A stretch of DNA of 46,368 bases from Candidatus Nitrosopumilus sp. (GCA_013694585.1 JACDCB010000204.1:1-46368), one strand, 5' to 3'; shown: positions 16,178 through 25,817, counted from the stretch's first letter. Notes: generated by a model not told the origin, from the letters alone. Translations and numbers: made by a program.

Positions 16178-17914
16178 TCACAACGCAAAGTTTGATTTCA
16201 GTTCCTTTTTTGTAATGCTATCTACCCATAAAAACTTTCTCTGGAGCGTACTTGTATACATTTTGTTCCAATCTAAATCAACAATATTCATCCAAGAACG
16301 AAACACTCGGGGGTCTATATAATTTCGCAATGAAGTTCCTAAATTATATTCCATTGTTTCTTTCTGTAACTTTACTTGGAATTCTAGCTTTTGTACTCTT
16401 TCAACCAATCTCAGCCTCTGATTTTCTGTTTTCCAATTCTTGGCCTTTAAGTCTGCCTTTAGGTTATTAATAACCTTTATTTTCTTATTCATAGATTCTT
16501 CATATTTCTCAATTGCCGTTATACTTGCAGGATTTTTCGGATCCACCCCCTTCTTATGATTGCATGTTATCGCAGCCTGCAAATTTGCATACTTGGCAAC
16601 ATACAGCTTTTCAAATTCTGTAGACTCGGGTCTCACTGTAATTGGAGGATTCCTTAGTGATTTCTTCACTATGTTTGTAGCAATAAAAGTTCTAAAAACT
16701 TTTGCAGTAAGGCCAGGTACGTTTTTAGGGTCAATGTTCCTCAGAAATGTATTTACTTTCATTGAATTTATGTTATCAAAAATAGGATCTGTTTCCTTCT
16801 TGTTTTTTGTAAAGAGACTCAGATTGTTATATAAAAGTAACTTGTCATCGGAATCAATCAAAATAGATTTTTGCCAAGGAACACTGTCTTTTCCAAGGAA
16901 ACTAAACTCCAAAACTCTATTTTTCTCGTCGATCTCTTTGAATTTTAAGTGTTCCTTTCTGAGTGTTGTCGCACCCACTGTGTCTGCTTCATCTGGATCT
17001 TTTTCATCACCAACTCTCATTGCCATTTTTATTATGAGATAACATACAGTGGAAATTTTCCTCTGATCAAGATCTTTTGAGACCATTTTCTTCACAATCT
17101 CCAGCTCAATTTTATCAATATATTTTTCGAGGTTTTGGGCTTTATCGTATTTGGCCTTGTCATAATTCTGACGAATCAGAGATGAATCATGTAACCAAAC
17201 ATATTTTCTTTTTCCAGTGAGCGTCTCAATCCAGGATGCTAACCAGGTAGAGCTATGGTCGTGAATTATTTTTTGCCATGGCCCTTCAGGAACCCCCGCC
17301 TCCTCACCAAGATTGAGTATGACATCTGAGGGGTTGACACGAGGCTTCCATCTCCCCCTTAACGGATGTTGTCCCCTACCCATAAACAAGCCGGGCGGTT
17401 CAACCAGCCAATTTGCGACGTCTACCTCAATGTCATCCACTATTGCCTTCCCGTAATAATTTCTTAATTTTTCTTTCTCCTTTTTTTTCTCTAAAGTGAT
17501 CTTTTTTCTTTCTTCTCTTGACAGATTGCTCCATGCGATTTTGTCTTTTTCTTTAGTCGACTTTTCCCTATCAACATATGCTATAAATTCGCTCAAGTCT
17601 AGTTGACCAATTTCGATAAGGTTATTTTGGATATCTCTAGGCAGCACTTTCTTAAAATCTGTGAGGAAATTTTGTTGGAAAACAGGATCTTGCACATAAT
17701 GAGTGTCCTTCCTCTTAGCCCACGCATAGATTAATTCTTCCTGATCCTTATTTAGTGAGTAATTCTGCTTATCGATTTTGAAGGGCAAATTCTTGGGTAT
17801 GTACTCGGGAGGAAAGCATACTCCATTATGATGAAGTGTAAGCCATTTTTGGATGCCGTTATTTCCCCGATTTTGATCATATCTGTCATCAGAAGCAATC
17901 GAAATGGAAGACAA
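16178..17914 (-). CDS. DNA topoisomerase IB (eukaryote-type topoisomerase I)
   Basis: A 578-residue type IB topoisomerase that relaxes supercoils by transient 3'-phosphotyrosyl linkage. The full catalytic set is visible: R300 (MRVGDEKDPDEADTVG), K342 (FLGKDSVPW), R408 (KVFRTFIATN), H453 (TCNHKK) and Tyr532 (SLRNYIDPR), each in the context found in human TOP1. The core opens WLTLHHNGVCFPPEY and contains NPSDVILNLGEEAGVP; a charged linker (about 465-515) separates core and C-terminal domain as in eukaryotes. The long disordered eukaryotic N-terminus is missing. Among archaea this family is characteristic of Thaumarchaeota. The start is TTG. Confidence 0.96.
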   Translation of the reverse strand: MSSISIASDDRYDQNRGNNGIQKWLTLHHNGVCFPPEYIPKNLPFKIDKQNYSLNKDQEELIYAWAKRKDTHYVQDPVFQQNFLTDFKKVLPRDIQNNLIEIGQLDLSEFIAYVDREKSTKEKDKIAWSNLSREERKKITLEKKKEKEKLRNYYGKAIVDDIEVDVANWLVEPPGLFMGRGQHPLRGRWKPRVNPSDVILNLGEEAGVPEGPWQKIIHDHSSTWLASWIETLTGKRKYVWLHDSSLIRQNYDKAKYDKAQNLEKYIDKIELEIVKKMVSKDLDQRKISTVCYLIIKMAMRVGDEKDPDEADTVGATTLRKEHLKFKEIDEKNRVLEFSFLGKDSVPWQKSILIDSDDKLLLYNNLSLFTKNKKETDPIFDNINSMKVNTFLRNIDPKNVPGLTAKVFRTFIATNIVKKSLRNPPITVRPESTEFEKLYVAKYANLQAAITCNHKKGVDPKNPASITAIEKYEESMNKKIKVINNLKADLKAKNWKTENQRLRLVERVQKLEFQVKLQKETMEYNLGTSLRNYIDPRVFRSWMNIVDLDWNKMYTSTLQRKFLWVDSITKKELKSNFAL

Positions 17915-18102
17915 TTAATATAAAATTATCTTGATTTAGGATATAAAACTATTCTCTACTAAACCTGCACTTTTTAGTGGATCAGAATGGGTAGAATTTG
18001 TTTACTGAATATCACTTTTTATTTTGGCTTTATTAGGCTGTAGTACATAAACGATAAGAGTTATTCAGACTTTTTAGGATCTAGCTGATCAATCTATATT
18101 TT

Positions 18103-18906
18103 TCAAAATTTGGTAAGTATTCCAGATTTATTCCTGTAACTGACCCCGAACTCGGTAAGTTTTTGAATCTTTGTCTCGTTGAATATAGTTCCATCTACAC
18201 AAACCAACTTATCATTTATACAACAGCTTGAACAAATTCCAATTCCACATTTCATGTATCTTTCTATGCTAGCCTCCATGCGGACACTATTTATTATTGC
18301 GATATCATACACTTTCTTCATCATCAATTCTGGTCCACAAGTGTAGATCATATCAATATCTTTATGAACAGAGAGAAAAGCTCTCAAAATATCAGTGGGA
18401 TATCCCTTCGTGCCAAGAGAGCCATCTTCCGTGGCAATATGCAAGTCAATTTTTTTTGCTTTAGCCCATTCATATATTAATTCCGTAAAAAATAGTTCAG
18501 ATTTAGTCTTAGCACCCATAATGAACGTAAATTTAGAGTCATATTCCTTAATGTAATAAAGTAGCCTTACTAGAGGAACTAGTCCGGTCCCACCACCCAA
18601 AAATATGATATTCTTAAGGGATTTATTAAATGAAAAAGAATTTCCGAAAGGTCCACGAATTCCAATTCTATCTCCTATGTCTTTATTAAATAATGAGGTA
18701 GAACCATAGCCATTCTTTCGTATGGTAATCGCAGCATGATTCTTCGTATCACTTATCATTACACTAAGTGGGAGTTCTTCTCTCCTAGGTATCCAAACCA
18801 TTAAAAATTGTCCAGGTTTTGATACACTGCTAAGAGAGTCTTTAAAGAAAATGGTCTTGACAGTAGGAGTCTCGATGTTGACATCCTCAATTTTAACTAA
18901 TCTCAT
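18103..18906 (-). CDS. pyrK: Dihydroorotate dehydrogenase electron transfer subunit PyrK
   Basis: A 267-residue FAD and [2Fe-2S] protein of the ferredoxin-NADP reductase superfamily, which passes electrons from class 1B dihydroorotate dehydrogenase to NAD. It shows PGQFLMVWIPR, the FAD-binding RKNGYGSTS region, the IFLGGGTGLVPLVRLL nucleotide loop and a C-terminal cluster motif CGIGICSSCCINDKLVC. I prefer the ATG at 18906, 7 nt after the pyrD stop, which fits the family start (RLVKIEDVNIETPTVKT); a TTG at 18927 would overlap pyrD. Together with pyrD it forms the heteromeric enzyme of pyrimidine synthesis. Confidence 0.92.
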   Translation of the reverse strand: MRLVKIEDVNIETPTVKTIFFKDSLSSVSKPGQFLMVWIPRREELPLSVMISDTKNHAAITIRKNGYGSTSLFNKDIGDRIGIRGPFGNSFSFNKSLKNIIFLGGGTGLVPLVRLLYYIKEYDSKFTFIMGAKTKSELFFTELIYEWAKAKKIDLHIATEDGSLGTKGYPTDILRAFLSVHKDIDMIYTCGPELMMKKVYDIAIINSVRMEASIERYMKCGIGICSSCCINDKLVCVDGTIFNETKIQKLTEFGVSYRNKSGILTKF

Positions 18907-18913
18907 CAAGTTT

Positions 18914-19819
18914 TTATCTATGGGCAATTCCTATAATCTCCTTGATATCGTTGATATTACCCGCTTCTAAGTAAGAGCGCAAACCCATCACAATCTTACC
19001 GATCGAGGATATTCCTTTCAAACCTATCAAACTACCTATCTGAATTGCGGATGCTCCTGCCATCATATATTCTACAACATCGGAATATGTCATTATTCCC
19101 CCGCAACCAATAATGGGAATTTTTAAACTCTTGCTCAATTCATAAACACATCGAATCCCAAGTGGCTTTATAGCACTTCCAGATAGACCACCGATCTTAT
19201 TTTCCAAGACAGGACATTGAGTTTCGATGTCTATTTTCATTGCTCTTAGGGTATTAATAGCGGTAATTCCATCTGCTCCTGCACTTTCAGCTACTTTTGC
19301 AACTTCCAGTATGTCAGATTTACCTAGCCCTACCTTCACAAAAAGTGGCTTTGTTGTCTCCTTCTTAATAGATTGGATAATATCATAGACCAATTTAAGA
19401 TCATCACCGATTTCCATCCCCATTTTTTCTACGTGAGGACAGGACAAATTCAGCTCAAAACCCAAAATTTTATGATCGCGAAACTTTCTGACAATGACGG
19501 AGAATTCACTCTTCTCGGACCCAACCAAACTTACAAGTAGCGGTCCCTTATTCTTGGAAATTTCCGTTGAAAATGACTCTGCCCCAGGATTTGCTAGTCC
19601 AACGGCATTGATGTAGCTCATATTATCTACGCTAACTATAGTAGGATTTCTGTAACCTTCACGAGGCAACAGGCTAATCGATTTACTTACGATAGCCCCA
19701 GCGCCGATTTTATACAGCCTATCAAATATACTTTGGGATAACCCCAAAATACCTGAGGCTACGATCACTGGATTTTTTAAATCTAAACCTGCAATGTTAA
19801 TAGGTATATCATAATCCAA
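18914..19819 (-). CDS. pyrD: Dihydroorotate dehydrogenase class 1B catalytic subunit
   Basis: A 301-residue FMN-dependent TIM barrel that oxidises dihydroorotate to orotate. Motifs: LKNPVIVASGILG, NAVGLANPG (substrate loop), FELNLSCPHVEKMG with the catalytic cysteine of class 1 enzymes, GADGITAINTL, GGLSGSAIKPLGIRCVYEL, PIIGCGGIMTYSD and AGASAIQIGS (phosphate-binding loop). Cys as catalytic base and the adjacent pyrK identify class 1B. The start is TTG; the conserved fold begins within ten residues, so no other start is possible. Confidence 0.94.
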   Translation of the reverse strand: MDYDIPINIAGLDLKNPVIVASGILGLSQSIFDRLYKIGAGAIVSKSISLLPREGYRNPTIVSVDNMSYINAVGLANPGAESFSTEISKNKGPLLVSLVGSEKSEFSVIVRKFRDHKILGFELNLSCPHVEKMGMEIGDDLKLVYDIIQSIKKETTKPLFVKVGLGKSDILEVAKVAESAGADGITAINTLRAMKIDIETQCPVLENKIGGLSGSAIKPLGIRCVYELSKSLKIPIIGCGGIMTYSDVVEYMMAGASAIQIGSLIGLKGISSIGKIVMGLRSYLEAGNINDIKEIIGIAHR

Positions 19820-20372
19820 TTCGATATAAAAAAATCTTGTTTTACATTTATTAAAAGTCTATCGGAAATTCCAAATTATGAATTCTAGTAGAGTACATGG
19901 TTAGAAAAACTAGAGGGCTATCTAATCAATCTACAAAAAGCACCTCATTCACAAATCATAAGAAAAATACACTTGGGATTAGCGGAGCCAGCGAAATCTT
20001 TCTCAACTCACTCAGAAAGTATTCTAACTACAGAGAAAATGCCTTAAAAAATTAAACTTAACTAGGTAAGAGGTTTTATGCCAGCTAAAAACAATTTTTA
20101 TGATATCTGTAATACCTGCCTACGAATCATCATGTATTCATAGGCTTGTGAATCTGGTTTGGACTGGAGGGGAAAAAATGGAAAGTTGGATAAGACATTT
20201 GTTTTTCCTCAAAGGACTAGATCATACTTCCCATGGTTACCAAAGTTTTTTACTTTTAGTCAGTAGTTATTGGTTGTCTTAAACCCAAATTTGAACCCTA
20301 GGATCCAGTTAGGTTAGAATATATTATACGTACATTTTATTTGATTTGCTTATACACATCAGAGCTGGGCTT
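19820..20372. other. Spacer between pyrD and tRNA-Met
   Basis: Contains the divergent pyrD promoter side and the tRNA promoter (AT-rich, with CTTATACAC about 20 nt before the tRNA). One small plus-strand ORF is listed separately. A second open frame at 20100-20282 is not protein-like enough to call. Confidence 0.4.
19897..20055 (+). CDS. Possible small basic protein (52 aa)
   Basis: A 52-residue frame from ATG (MVRKTRGLSNQSTKS), rich in Ser, Thr, Lys and Asn in its first half, then a short amphipathic helix (SEIFLNSLRKYSNYRENALKN). Divergent from pyrD. Composition is plausible for a small nucleic-acid-binding or regulatory peptide, but there is no recognised family and chance occurrence is possible. 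Confidence 0.3.
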   Translation: MVRKTRGLSNQSTKSTSFTNHKKNTLGISGASEIFLNSLRKYSNYRENALKN

Positions 20373-20447
20373 GCCGGGGTAGCTCAGCCTGGTCAGAGCG
20401 TTCGACTCATAATCGAAAGGTCGCGGGCTCAAATCCCGCCTCCGGCA
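20373..20447 (+). tRNA. tRNA-Met(CAT), elongator type
   Basis: A complete 75-nt cloverleaf: acceptor GCCGGGG/CTCCGGC (one G-T pair), D stem GCTC/GAGC, anticodon stem TTCGA/TCGAA with loop CTCATAA (anticodon CAT), T stem GCGGG/CCCGC, discriminator A at 20447. CCA is not encoded and there is no intron. The GCCGGGG acceptor is that of archaeal elongator tRNA-Met; the initiator would have three G-C pairs at the end of the anticodon stem, and tRNA-Ile2(CAT) normally has a different acceptor. A run of eight T follows. Confidence 0.93.
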
Positions 20448-20448
20448 C

Positions 20449-20456
20449 TTTTTTTT
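20449..20456 (+). terminator. T8 terminator after tRNA-Met
   Basis: Eight T bases start two bases after the discriminator A of the tRNA, then GTTTTG. Typical archaeal poly-T termination signal. Confidence 0.6.
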
Positions 20457-20719
20457 GTTTTGTAATGCCTAATCGTGTAAAGTCTATTAAACATCATACA
20501 ATATTTATCAATAATGTGGTATTTTAGCAATATTTAAATTAACCATAGCCTGAATATCACTTGATTTGCAAAAATCAAAAAAACCTAGAAAGGATTCGCG
20601 AAATAGATTAATACTATCTCTAGTTTATAGACGATGATCATCAAATCCAATAATTAATCTATGGTGATTTTTTTGTAAATAATCAAAATTTTTGTCTATC
20701 TATTAAATATGTTAGTAGA

Positions 20720-21451
20720 TTAGGAATAAGCATTTTTACTAGTTAAGCGTTGGTTGAAACCTTCCCAGACAGTAGGACGATTACTGGCATCCCATTGTTC
20801 ATAATTTATGACCTTTTCCAGATTAAGTCTATTTAACCAGTTTTGTGATTGTAAATCAGGTTGGACCTCAAACTTGTTTACATACCCAAGGCAAAGATAC
20901 GCTATAGGTTTAATAGTAGAAGGGAGATTGAGAATTCTTTTTAGGTCTTTATTGTCGATGATGCTGACCCAGCCTACCCCTATATTTTCGGCGCGTGCGG
21001 CAAGCCATAAATTTTGGATAGCACAGCAGACACTATAAATCCCAGCTTCCTTTATAGTCATTCTCCCTATTACATATGGCCCAAATCGTTTATGGTCATA
21101 AGTTACGCATATATTTAGATTGGATTCTAAGATTCCTTCTAATTTTAGATCTAAATATTTCCTTTTCTTTTCTTTATCTTTTTCAAGCAATTCAACTGAT
21201 TTTAATCTCTCTTTGGAGAATGATTCTTTAATATTTAGACGACTGTTTCTGTCTCTTATCAAAATAAAATTCCATGGTTGCGAATATCCAACGGACGGTG
21301 CATGATGCGCAGCTGTCAATATCCTCAATAAAACTTCATCACTAATTTTCTTCCTAGTGAAATTCCTCCTCACGTCTCGACGGGAAAGAATGATTTTATA
21401 AAAGATCTCCTTTTCAATTTCAGTAAAATGCCCAATTCTATTACCTGTCAA
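20720..21451 (-). CDS. bluB: 5,6-dimethylbenzimidazole synthase BluB
   Basis: A 243-residue member of the nitroreductase superfamily that cleaves reduced FMN with oxygen to form dimethylbenzimidazole, the lower ligand of cobalamin. BluB-type motifs are FYKIILSRRDVRRNF, AAHHAPSVGYSQPWNFILI (flavin and substrate pocket) and AIQNLWLAARAENIGVGWVSI, plus the late PIAYLCLGYV segment. This set separates BluB from generic nitroreductases. TTG start 17 residues before the first motif. Its presence indicates de novo aerobic synthesis of the B12 lower ligand, consistent with cobalamin production by ammonia-oxidising archaea. Single gene, no cob neighbours. Confidence 0.88.
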   Translation of the reverse strand: MTGNRIGHFTEIEKEIFYKIILSRRDVRRNFTRKKISDEVLLRILTAAHHAPSVGYSQPWNFILIRDRNSRLNIKESFSKERLKSVELLEKDKEKKRKYLDLKLEGILESNLNICVTYDHKRFGPYVIGRMTIKEAGIYSVCCAIQNLWLAARAENIGVGWVSIIDNKDLKRILNLPSTIKPIAYLCLGYVNKFEVQPDLQSQNWLNRLNLEKVINYEQWDASNRPTVWEGFNQRLTSKNAYS

Positions 21452-21864
21452 TTATCTAATAACTGAAATGACCATATTTCAATATAGATTTATACCTTAA
21501 ATTAAATGCAGACTTTGATATACTGTTATTGATTTACTTCAAATTTTTGACATGCAAAGGCAAATAATATAGATTGACTCTAGAATTTTTGGTTTTATGT
21601 CAACAATGACAAGAAAGCAATGGTGAAAAACCACGTTATTTAATATTTCAATCATGTATAAAGGCATTAGAGCTTTGACGATTGAGTTTCTAAATCACTC
21701 CTCGTTTCGGGATTTTAGTTAGAGTTGTTCTCGATCTTTGACTAATCAGGTAATTAAGTATACGATACTACTTAGGAGACAGTATGAAGACGGTTCGAAA
21801 ATGTTAAACGATTGATCCTACATAGCAAACTATATAATCCGAGTTGGTTAGATAATGGAGTAGT
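21452..21864. other. Divergent spacer bluB/bioD
   Basis: AT-rich spacer between two divergently transcribed cofactor genes. A TATA-like ACTATATAAT at 21829-21838 lies about 30 nt before the bioD start. No open frame longer than about 25 residues looks real, and no strong dyad was seen. Confidence 0.4.
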
Positions 21865-22563
21865 TTGTCCGACGGTATCTTTGTAACTGGAACTGATACT
21901 GGGATTGGAAAAACATTAATAACTGCCTCACTAGCATGGAAATTCTCTAAGAGTATTAGAAAAATTTGTGTGATGAAACCCTTCGCTACTGGAAATTCAA
22001 TGTATTCAAAGAAGTTTAATTCAGAAGACCTAGCGATCCTGGCCAAGGCGATTAAGTTCGAGGAAAATCAAGAGAATTTGAACCCATATTTTTACCCTTT
22101 ACCTTGTTCACCATTTATGGCTAGCAGTCTGCTTAACTTACAGCCACCATCAATAGGATTTGCAATTAAGAAATTCAAATTTTTGCAGAAAAAATATGAC
22201 TATCTCTTAGTCGAGGGGATTGGTGGGCTAATGGTGCCAATAAACAGCAAATATACATTACTGGACTTTATTAAGTTGACTAAACTTGGGGTTATCATTG
22301 TCGCAACGCCCAAATTAGGAACATTCAATCATATCTTGCTTAGTGTAAAAATCTGTCAATCAAATGGTATCCCTATAAAAGGAATAGTAGTAAATAAAAT
22401 GCCCAATCATCCAAACCAAATTGAAGCAGAAATCTCCACTTTCATTCAAGAATTCACAAAATTACCTATACTGGGCATAATTCCGACCATTAATAATCTC
22501 AAAATCAATGAATCGACATTCTCCAAAATCGCAAAACTAATTGATATTAATCCTTCGAGTTAA
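21865..22563 (+). CDS. bioD: Dethiobiotin synthetase BioD
   Basis: A 232-residue ATP-dependent enzyme that closes the ureido ring of dethiobiotin in biotin synthesis. The P-loop GIFVTGTDTGIGKTLITASL lies at residues 4-23, the substrate-binding KPFATG follows near 38, and VEGIGGLMVPI is the switch II-like region. ATPKLGTFNH and GIVVNKMP complete the family pattern. A TTG start is forced, as an upstream ATG frame is closed and the P-loop begins at residue 8. No bioA, bioB or bioF is nearby, so the pathway genes are dispersed. Confidence 0.93.
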   Translation: MSDGIFVTGTDTGIGKTLITASLAWKFSKSIRKICVMKPFATGNSMYSKKFNSEDLAILAKAIKFEENQENLNPYFYPLPCSPFMASSLLNLQPPSIGFAIKKFKFLQKKYDYLLVEGIGGLMVPINSKYTLLDFIKLTKLGVIIVATPKLGTFNHILLSVKICQSNGIPIKGIVVNKMPNHPNQIEAEISTFIQEFTKLPILGIIPTINNLKINESTFSKIAKLIDINPSS

Positions 22564-22577
22564 CCTATTTCTTAAAT

Positions 22578-22619
22578 TTGTTCGTTGGGGACTGTGTGGG
22601 CTATACCGCTTACGAACAA
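22578..22619. repeat. 8-bp inverted repeat downstream of bioD
   Basis: TTGTTCGT at 22578-22585 and ACGAACAA at 22612-22619, with a 26-nt loop, begin 15 nt after the bioD stop. A short CGAAC-AAT-GTTCG palindrome overlaps the right arm. Could be a 3'-end hairpin between two convergent genes. Confidence 0.35.
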
Positions 22620-22769
22620 TGTTCGAATTTATTTTGGAAAAGACTACCTTTTAGTATGAAAAGCGTATTTATCAATTAACGACGACAGAAAGTATCATGG
22701 CTTACCAAAATGAACTGAATCACTATTGCAAACAGAATTCCTTATTATCAAAATAGTGATTTAGAAGAA

Positions 22770-23483
22770 TTATATCTTCCCTAATTTCTTAACAAACAAC
22801 TTGTAAGCTTCTAAATATGATTTCTTATCACCAATATCCATAAAACTCCCGTCTTCTACTATAAATGACTTCACCTTCTTTTTTGACCTTATTGATTCTC
22901 TGACCGCTTCGTCCATTCCAAAGGCGACGGAATTTGGAATAGAATCTAAGAATTCTGGCTCAAAAACATAACATCCTATATTTATCAATCCAGAAATTTC
23001 TGGTTTCTCCTTCCATTCAGACACAAGCATTTTTTTATTATCACTATGCTCAATAAATCCATATTTGAGATTGGTTTTGTACCTTGTAAGGGCCATAGAA
23101 ATAAAGGCTTTATCATCGAAATGATTTTCAATCATCTTGTCTAGGGGGAAATCGTAGACTGAATCACCATACAGACAAACAAAAGGTTCTTTTAAATAGG
23201 TAGCAGCGGTCTTCAATTGTCCAGCTGTAGCTAACGGTCTGTCTGATCGGGAATATTTTATATTTATACCGAATCGAGTACCATCTTCAAAGTAATCTTC
23301 TATTGATCTGTGCAAATAGCTCACGCAAATAATTATCTCATTTATCTTTTTAGATTTGACAAGCCATTCAACCAGATATTCGAGCAGGGGTTTATTGCCC
23401 AACGGCAACATTGGTTTTGGTATAAAGAATGTATAGGGTTGCAGCCTTGTTCCTAGACCACCAGCTAATATTACTGCTTTCAC
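22770..23483 (-). CDS. Sugar-phosphate nucleotidyltransferase
   Basis: A 237-residue single-domain nucleotidyltransferase that activates a sugar 1-phosphate. The signature MKAVILAGGLGTRLQPYTFFIPKPMLPLGNKPLLEYL is at the N-terminus, CLYGDSVYDFP carries the metal-binding Asp, and DRPLATAGQLKTA is typical of mannose- or glucose-1-phosphate enzymes. It lacks the left-handed beta-helix seen in full GlmU proteins, so substrate specificity cannot be assigned. GTG start. It lies 34 nt downstream of thiDN on the same strand but has an AT-rich box (ATTTAAAATG) about 27 nt before its start, so may be transcribed alone. Likely feeds glycosylation. Confidence 0.85.
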   Translation of the reverse strand: MKAVILAGGLGTRLQPYTFFIPKPMLPLGNKPLLEYLVEWLVKSKKINEIIICVSYLHRSIEDYFEDGTRFGINIKYSRSDRPLATAGQLKTAATYLKEPFVCLYGDSVYDFPLDKMIENHFDDKAFISMALTRYKTNLKYGFIEHSDNKKMLVSEWKEKPEISGLINIGCYVFEPEFLDSIPNSVAFGMDEAVRESIRSKKKVKSFIVEDGSFMDIGDKKSYLEAYKLFVKKLGKI

Positions 23484-23517
23484 AAAAAATAATAATAATC
23501 AATCATTATTTAAAATG

Positions 23518-24870
23518 TTAGTTATTAACATATCCTTGCAAAACAATTTTTATTTTATCTATAACATCTTTGGGATTATATCCAAACAGGATAATCATAG
23601 GCTCCTTTCCTAAATCACCATCGTGATAAACTAACTCCGCATTAGGTTCTTTTCTAAAAGCTTCGCTAACACCCCATTTTATTGAAGATCCTTCTATTTT
23701 CTTACTCTCTTCCGGTTCCTTACTTCTAGAATATTTTGAGCATCTAAAGTTATTTTCGCAGATTTTAATGATATTTTGATTGTTCCGAATATTAATAGCG
23801 GATCTAAATAATGAATTAAATTTGGTGGCTGCCAAAAGAGCGTTTGATACATGAATGGAAGATCCGAATTGAATTACGTTTGGAGTTCTGATACTAATTC
23901 CCAAATTAGTTAATCTACCTAAGACTCCGGCAACGTCATCGAAATTCTTGGGTTTTTCTATTGAATACACAAAGTTAGTTTTGGTCTCCGGTATAAGTTG
24001 AAAAAAATTAGTCATTTTTTCCAACGTAGTTACAGAATCTTGCAATTCTATTAGAACCTTGTACTTTTCTGAATTGTCATACATACGATATAACGGATTA
24101 GAGACGAGTACCCCATTACCAATTTTCATCGAGTTCTTTAACGCCTCGTACACGTACGAATTTGCTAGTGCGAATGATTCACTAATGTCGTATCCTTTAG
24201 CTAAAAAGGAAGCGATAGCAGCAGAAAAGTTACATCCGGTGCCATGAGTTTCACCAATCTTCAACCGCACGTGTACGATTTGTTGAGGTTCATTGCTTTG
24301 CTCCTTAAATAAAAAGTCTATTACCTTTCTATCTCTGGTCCCATTATGACCTCCTTTAATAATAATATTTGAAGCTCCTAACCTGAATATCGCTGAAGCA
24401 GCTCTAGTCATATCGAGCTTGTTTAATATCCTAATTTTTGAAATAAATTCAGCCTCCTTAAGATTAGGCGTAATTACATATGACATTGGAATAATCTCCT
24501 TCTGAAATTGTTCATATGCATCATCGTCGAGTAATTTAATGCCAGTGCCAGAATATAGTACTGGATCAACTACAATCGGGTTCTTATAGTTCTTTAAAAT
24601 ATTCTTAACAATATTTATTATTGATTTACTGTAAAGAACCCCTATTTTTATGACATCTGGTTTGATATCTTCTAAAGTAGTAACCAGTTGATTCTTAAAA
24701 AATTTTGACGGAACTACCAGAACATCAGAAATTGTACTAGTATTCTGAGCAGTTAGCGTAGTTATTACTGTTGTGCCGTATACACCCAAAGCCGAAAATG
24801 TCTTTATGTCTGCCTGTATGCCGGCGCCAGCCGATGAATCACTTCCTGCGATCGTCATTACCTTTTTCAA
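23518..24870 (-). CDS. thiDN: Bifunctional HMP(-P) kinase / thiamine-phosphate synthase (ThiD-ThiN)
   Basis: A 450-residue fusion. Residues 1-258 are ThiD, the hydroxymethylpyrimidine and HMP-phosphate kinase: [43 protein letters not shown] and the late [21 protein letters not shown] anion hole. Residues about 270-450 are ThiN, the archaeal thiamine-phosphate synthase that replaces Thi[44 protein letters not shown] and [15 protein letters not shown]. ThiD-ThiN fusion is widespread in archaea. The TTG start at 24870 is needed to keep the MKKV strand before TIAGSD. It links the pyrimidine and thiazole moieties of thiamine in the cytoplasm. Confidence 0.94.
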   Translation of the reverse strand: MKKVMTIAGSDSSAGAGIQADIKTFSALGVYGTTVITTLTAQNTSTISDVLVVPSKFFKNQLVTTLEDIKPDVIKIGVLYSKSIINIVKNILKNYKNPIVVDPVLYSGTGIKLLDDDAYEQFQKEIIPMSYVITPNLKEAEFISKIRILNKLDMTRAASAIFRLGASNIIIKGGHNGTRDRKVIDFLFKEQSNEPQQIVHVRLKIGETHGTGCNFSAAIASFLAKGYDISESFALANSYVYEALKNSMKIGNGVLVSNPLYRMYDNSEKYKVLIELQDSVTTLEKMTNFFQLIPETKTNFVYSIEKPKNFDDVAGVLGRLTNLGISIRTPNVIQFGSSIHVSNALLAATKFNSLFRSAINIRNNQNIIKICENNFRCSKYSRSKEPEESKKIEGSSIKWGVSEAFRKEPNAELVYHDGDLGKEPMIILFGYNPKDVIDKIKIVLQGYVNN

Positions 24871-25194
24871 TCTATTAGTACCCTACTACTGATTTGGTTC
24901 AAGCTCTAAATTAATGTCACCTGGTTGTACTAAAGGTATTTTAGATTTACCCCGATGTATGATGTCCAAGATGAAGATTTGGATTGAATTTCATAATCAT
25001 TCTGTAAGGGAGAAGAACTTATGGTTTGAATTTGTAAAATACCTGGAGATGCGTTATATTTATCATCACCTACTCCGTCGATAATATCATTTTATTATTG
25101 TAAAATCAAAATGTGACAATTAAATTCCAATAATGAGCAAGCATTAGATCATAACTGTTAAATATGCATTTCATGTCAATTTTTCTGATTATTA
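24871..25194. other. Divergent spacer thiDN/aIF5A
   Basis: AT-rich 324-base spacer carrying promoters for both genes; no gene-like frame, no dyad and no recognisable TPP riboswitch core were seen. Confidence 0.4.
25158..25167 (+). promoter_or_regulatory. TATA-like box of the aIF5A gene
   Basis: TTAAATATGC lies about 33 nt before the TTG start, which predicts a 5' leader of fewer than 10 nt. Confidence 0.4.
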
Positions 25195-25587
25195 TTGAGT
25201 AAGCCTATGGACCTTGGTAGTTTAAAGGTGGGTTCTTATATTGTTATCGACGGAGAACCATGTAGAATTGTTTCTTATGATCATAGTAAGCCAGGTAAAC
25301 ATGGTTCTGCTAAAGCCAGAGTCGCAGCAATGGGTGTTTTCGATGGTTCAAGGCATAGTCTAGTTGCTCCAGTTTCGGCAAATGTTGAAGTTCCACTTAT
25401 AGACAAAAGGGGCGGACAACTCATCTCAGTGGCTGGTCAAGTATTGCAAATTATGGATCTTGAAACCTTCGAAGTTTTTGAAACCTCGGCTGTTGAGGAT
25501 GAAATTAGAGATAAACTCAACCAAGGTGGTGAAGTTGAGTATTGGAAAGTATTGGAAAGGATAAAGATTGTGCGAGTAAAAGGATAA
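25195..25587 (+). CDS. Translation initiation/elongation factor aIF5A
   Basis: A 130-residue aIF5A, the archaeal homologue of eIF5A/EF-P that relieves stalled peptide bond formation. The N-terminal SH3-like domain holds the hypusination loop SKPGKHGSAKARV, with Lys35 as the modified residue. The OB domain follows (VPLIDKRGGQLISVAGQVLQIMDLETFEVFE). TTG start at 25195 gives the usual 10-residue lead; an ATG at 25207 would shorten it by four. Deoxyhypusine synthase is not in the window. Monocistronic by spacing. Confidence 0.95.
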   Translation: MSKPMDLGSLKVGSYIVIDGEPCRIVSYDHSKPGKHGSAKARVAAMGVFDGSRHSLVAPVSANVEVPLIDKRGGQLISVAGQVLQIMDLETFEVFETSAVEDEIRDKLNQGGEVEYWKVLERIKIVRVKG

Positions 25588-25817
25588 CATAATCTCTCTA
25601 CCTCTAAACACTCGGACGGATTCATTTCTGTCTTCAAGTTGAAGTAAGAATATTACATTGTATACCATTACGTATTATATTTAGTCAACAGCACGTCGTT
25701 TGATTGGTGTGGTGTGAAAAGATCCATAAGTTAAGGCTGCATGTGACAAGACCTCTATAATTCGAGGCTTTTTCTAGCTAAAGTATTGTGAAAAACTTAA
25801 AAAGTATGTTATGATGC

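Noticed and set aside
20100-20282. 60-residue plus-strand open frame between pyrD and the tRNA
   Set aside because: Tryptophan- and histidine-rich composition unlike neighbouring proteins, no family, no start signal; probably chance.
20373-20447. tRNA considered as initiator tRNA-Met or tRNA-Ile2(CAT)
   Set aside because: Anticodon stem lacks the three G-C pairs of initiators, and the GCCGGGG acceptor matches archaeal elongator tRNA-Met, not tRNA-Ile2.
24871-25194. Thiamine (TPP) riboswitch upstream of thiDN
   Set aside because: No recognisable conserved TPP-aptamer core (such as CTGAGA) was seen at a suitable place on the minus strand.
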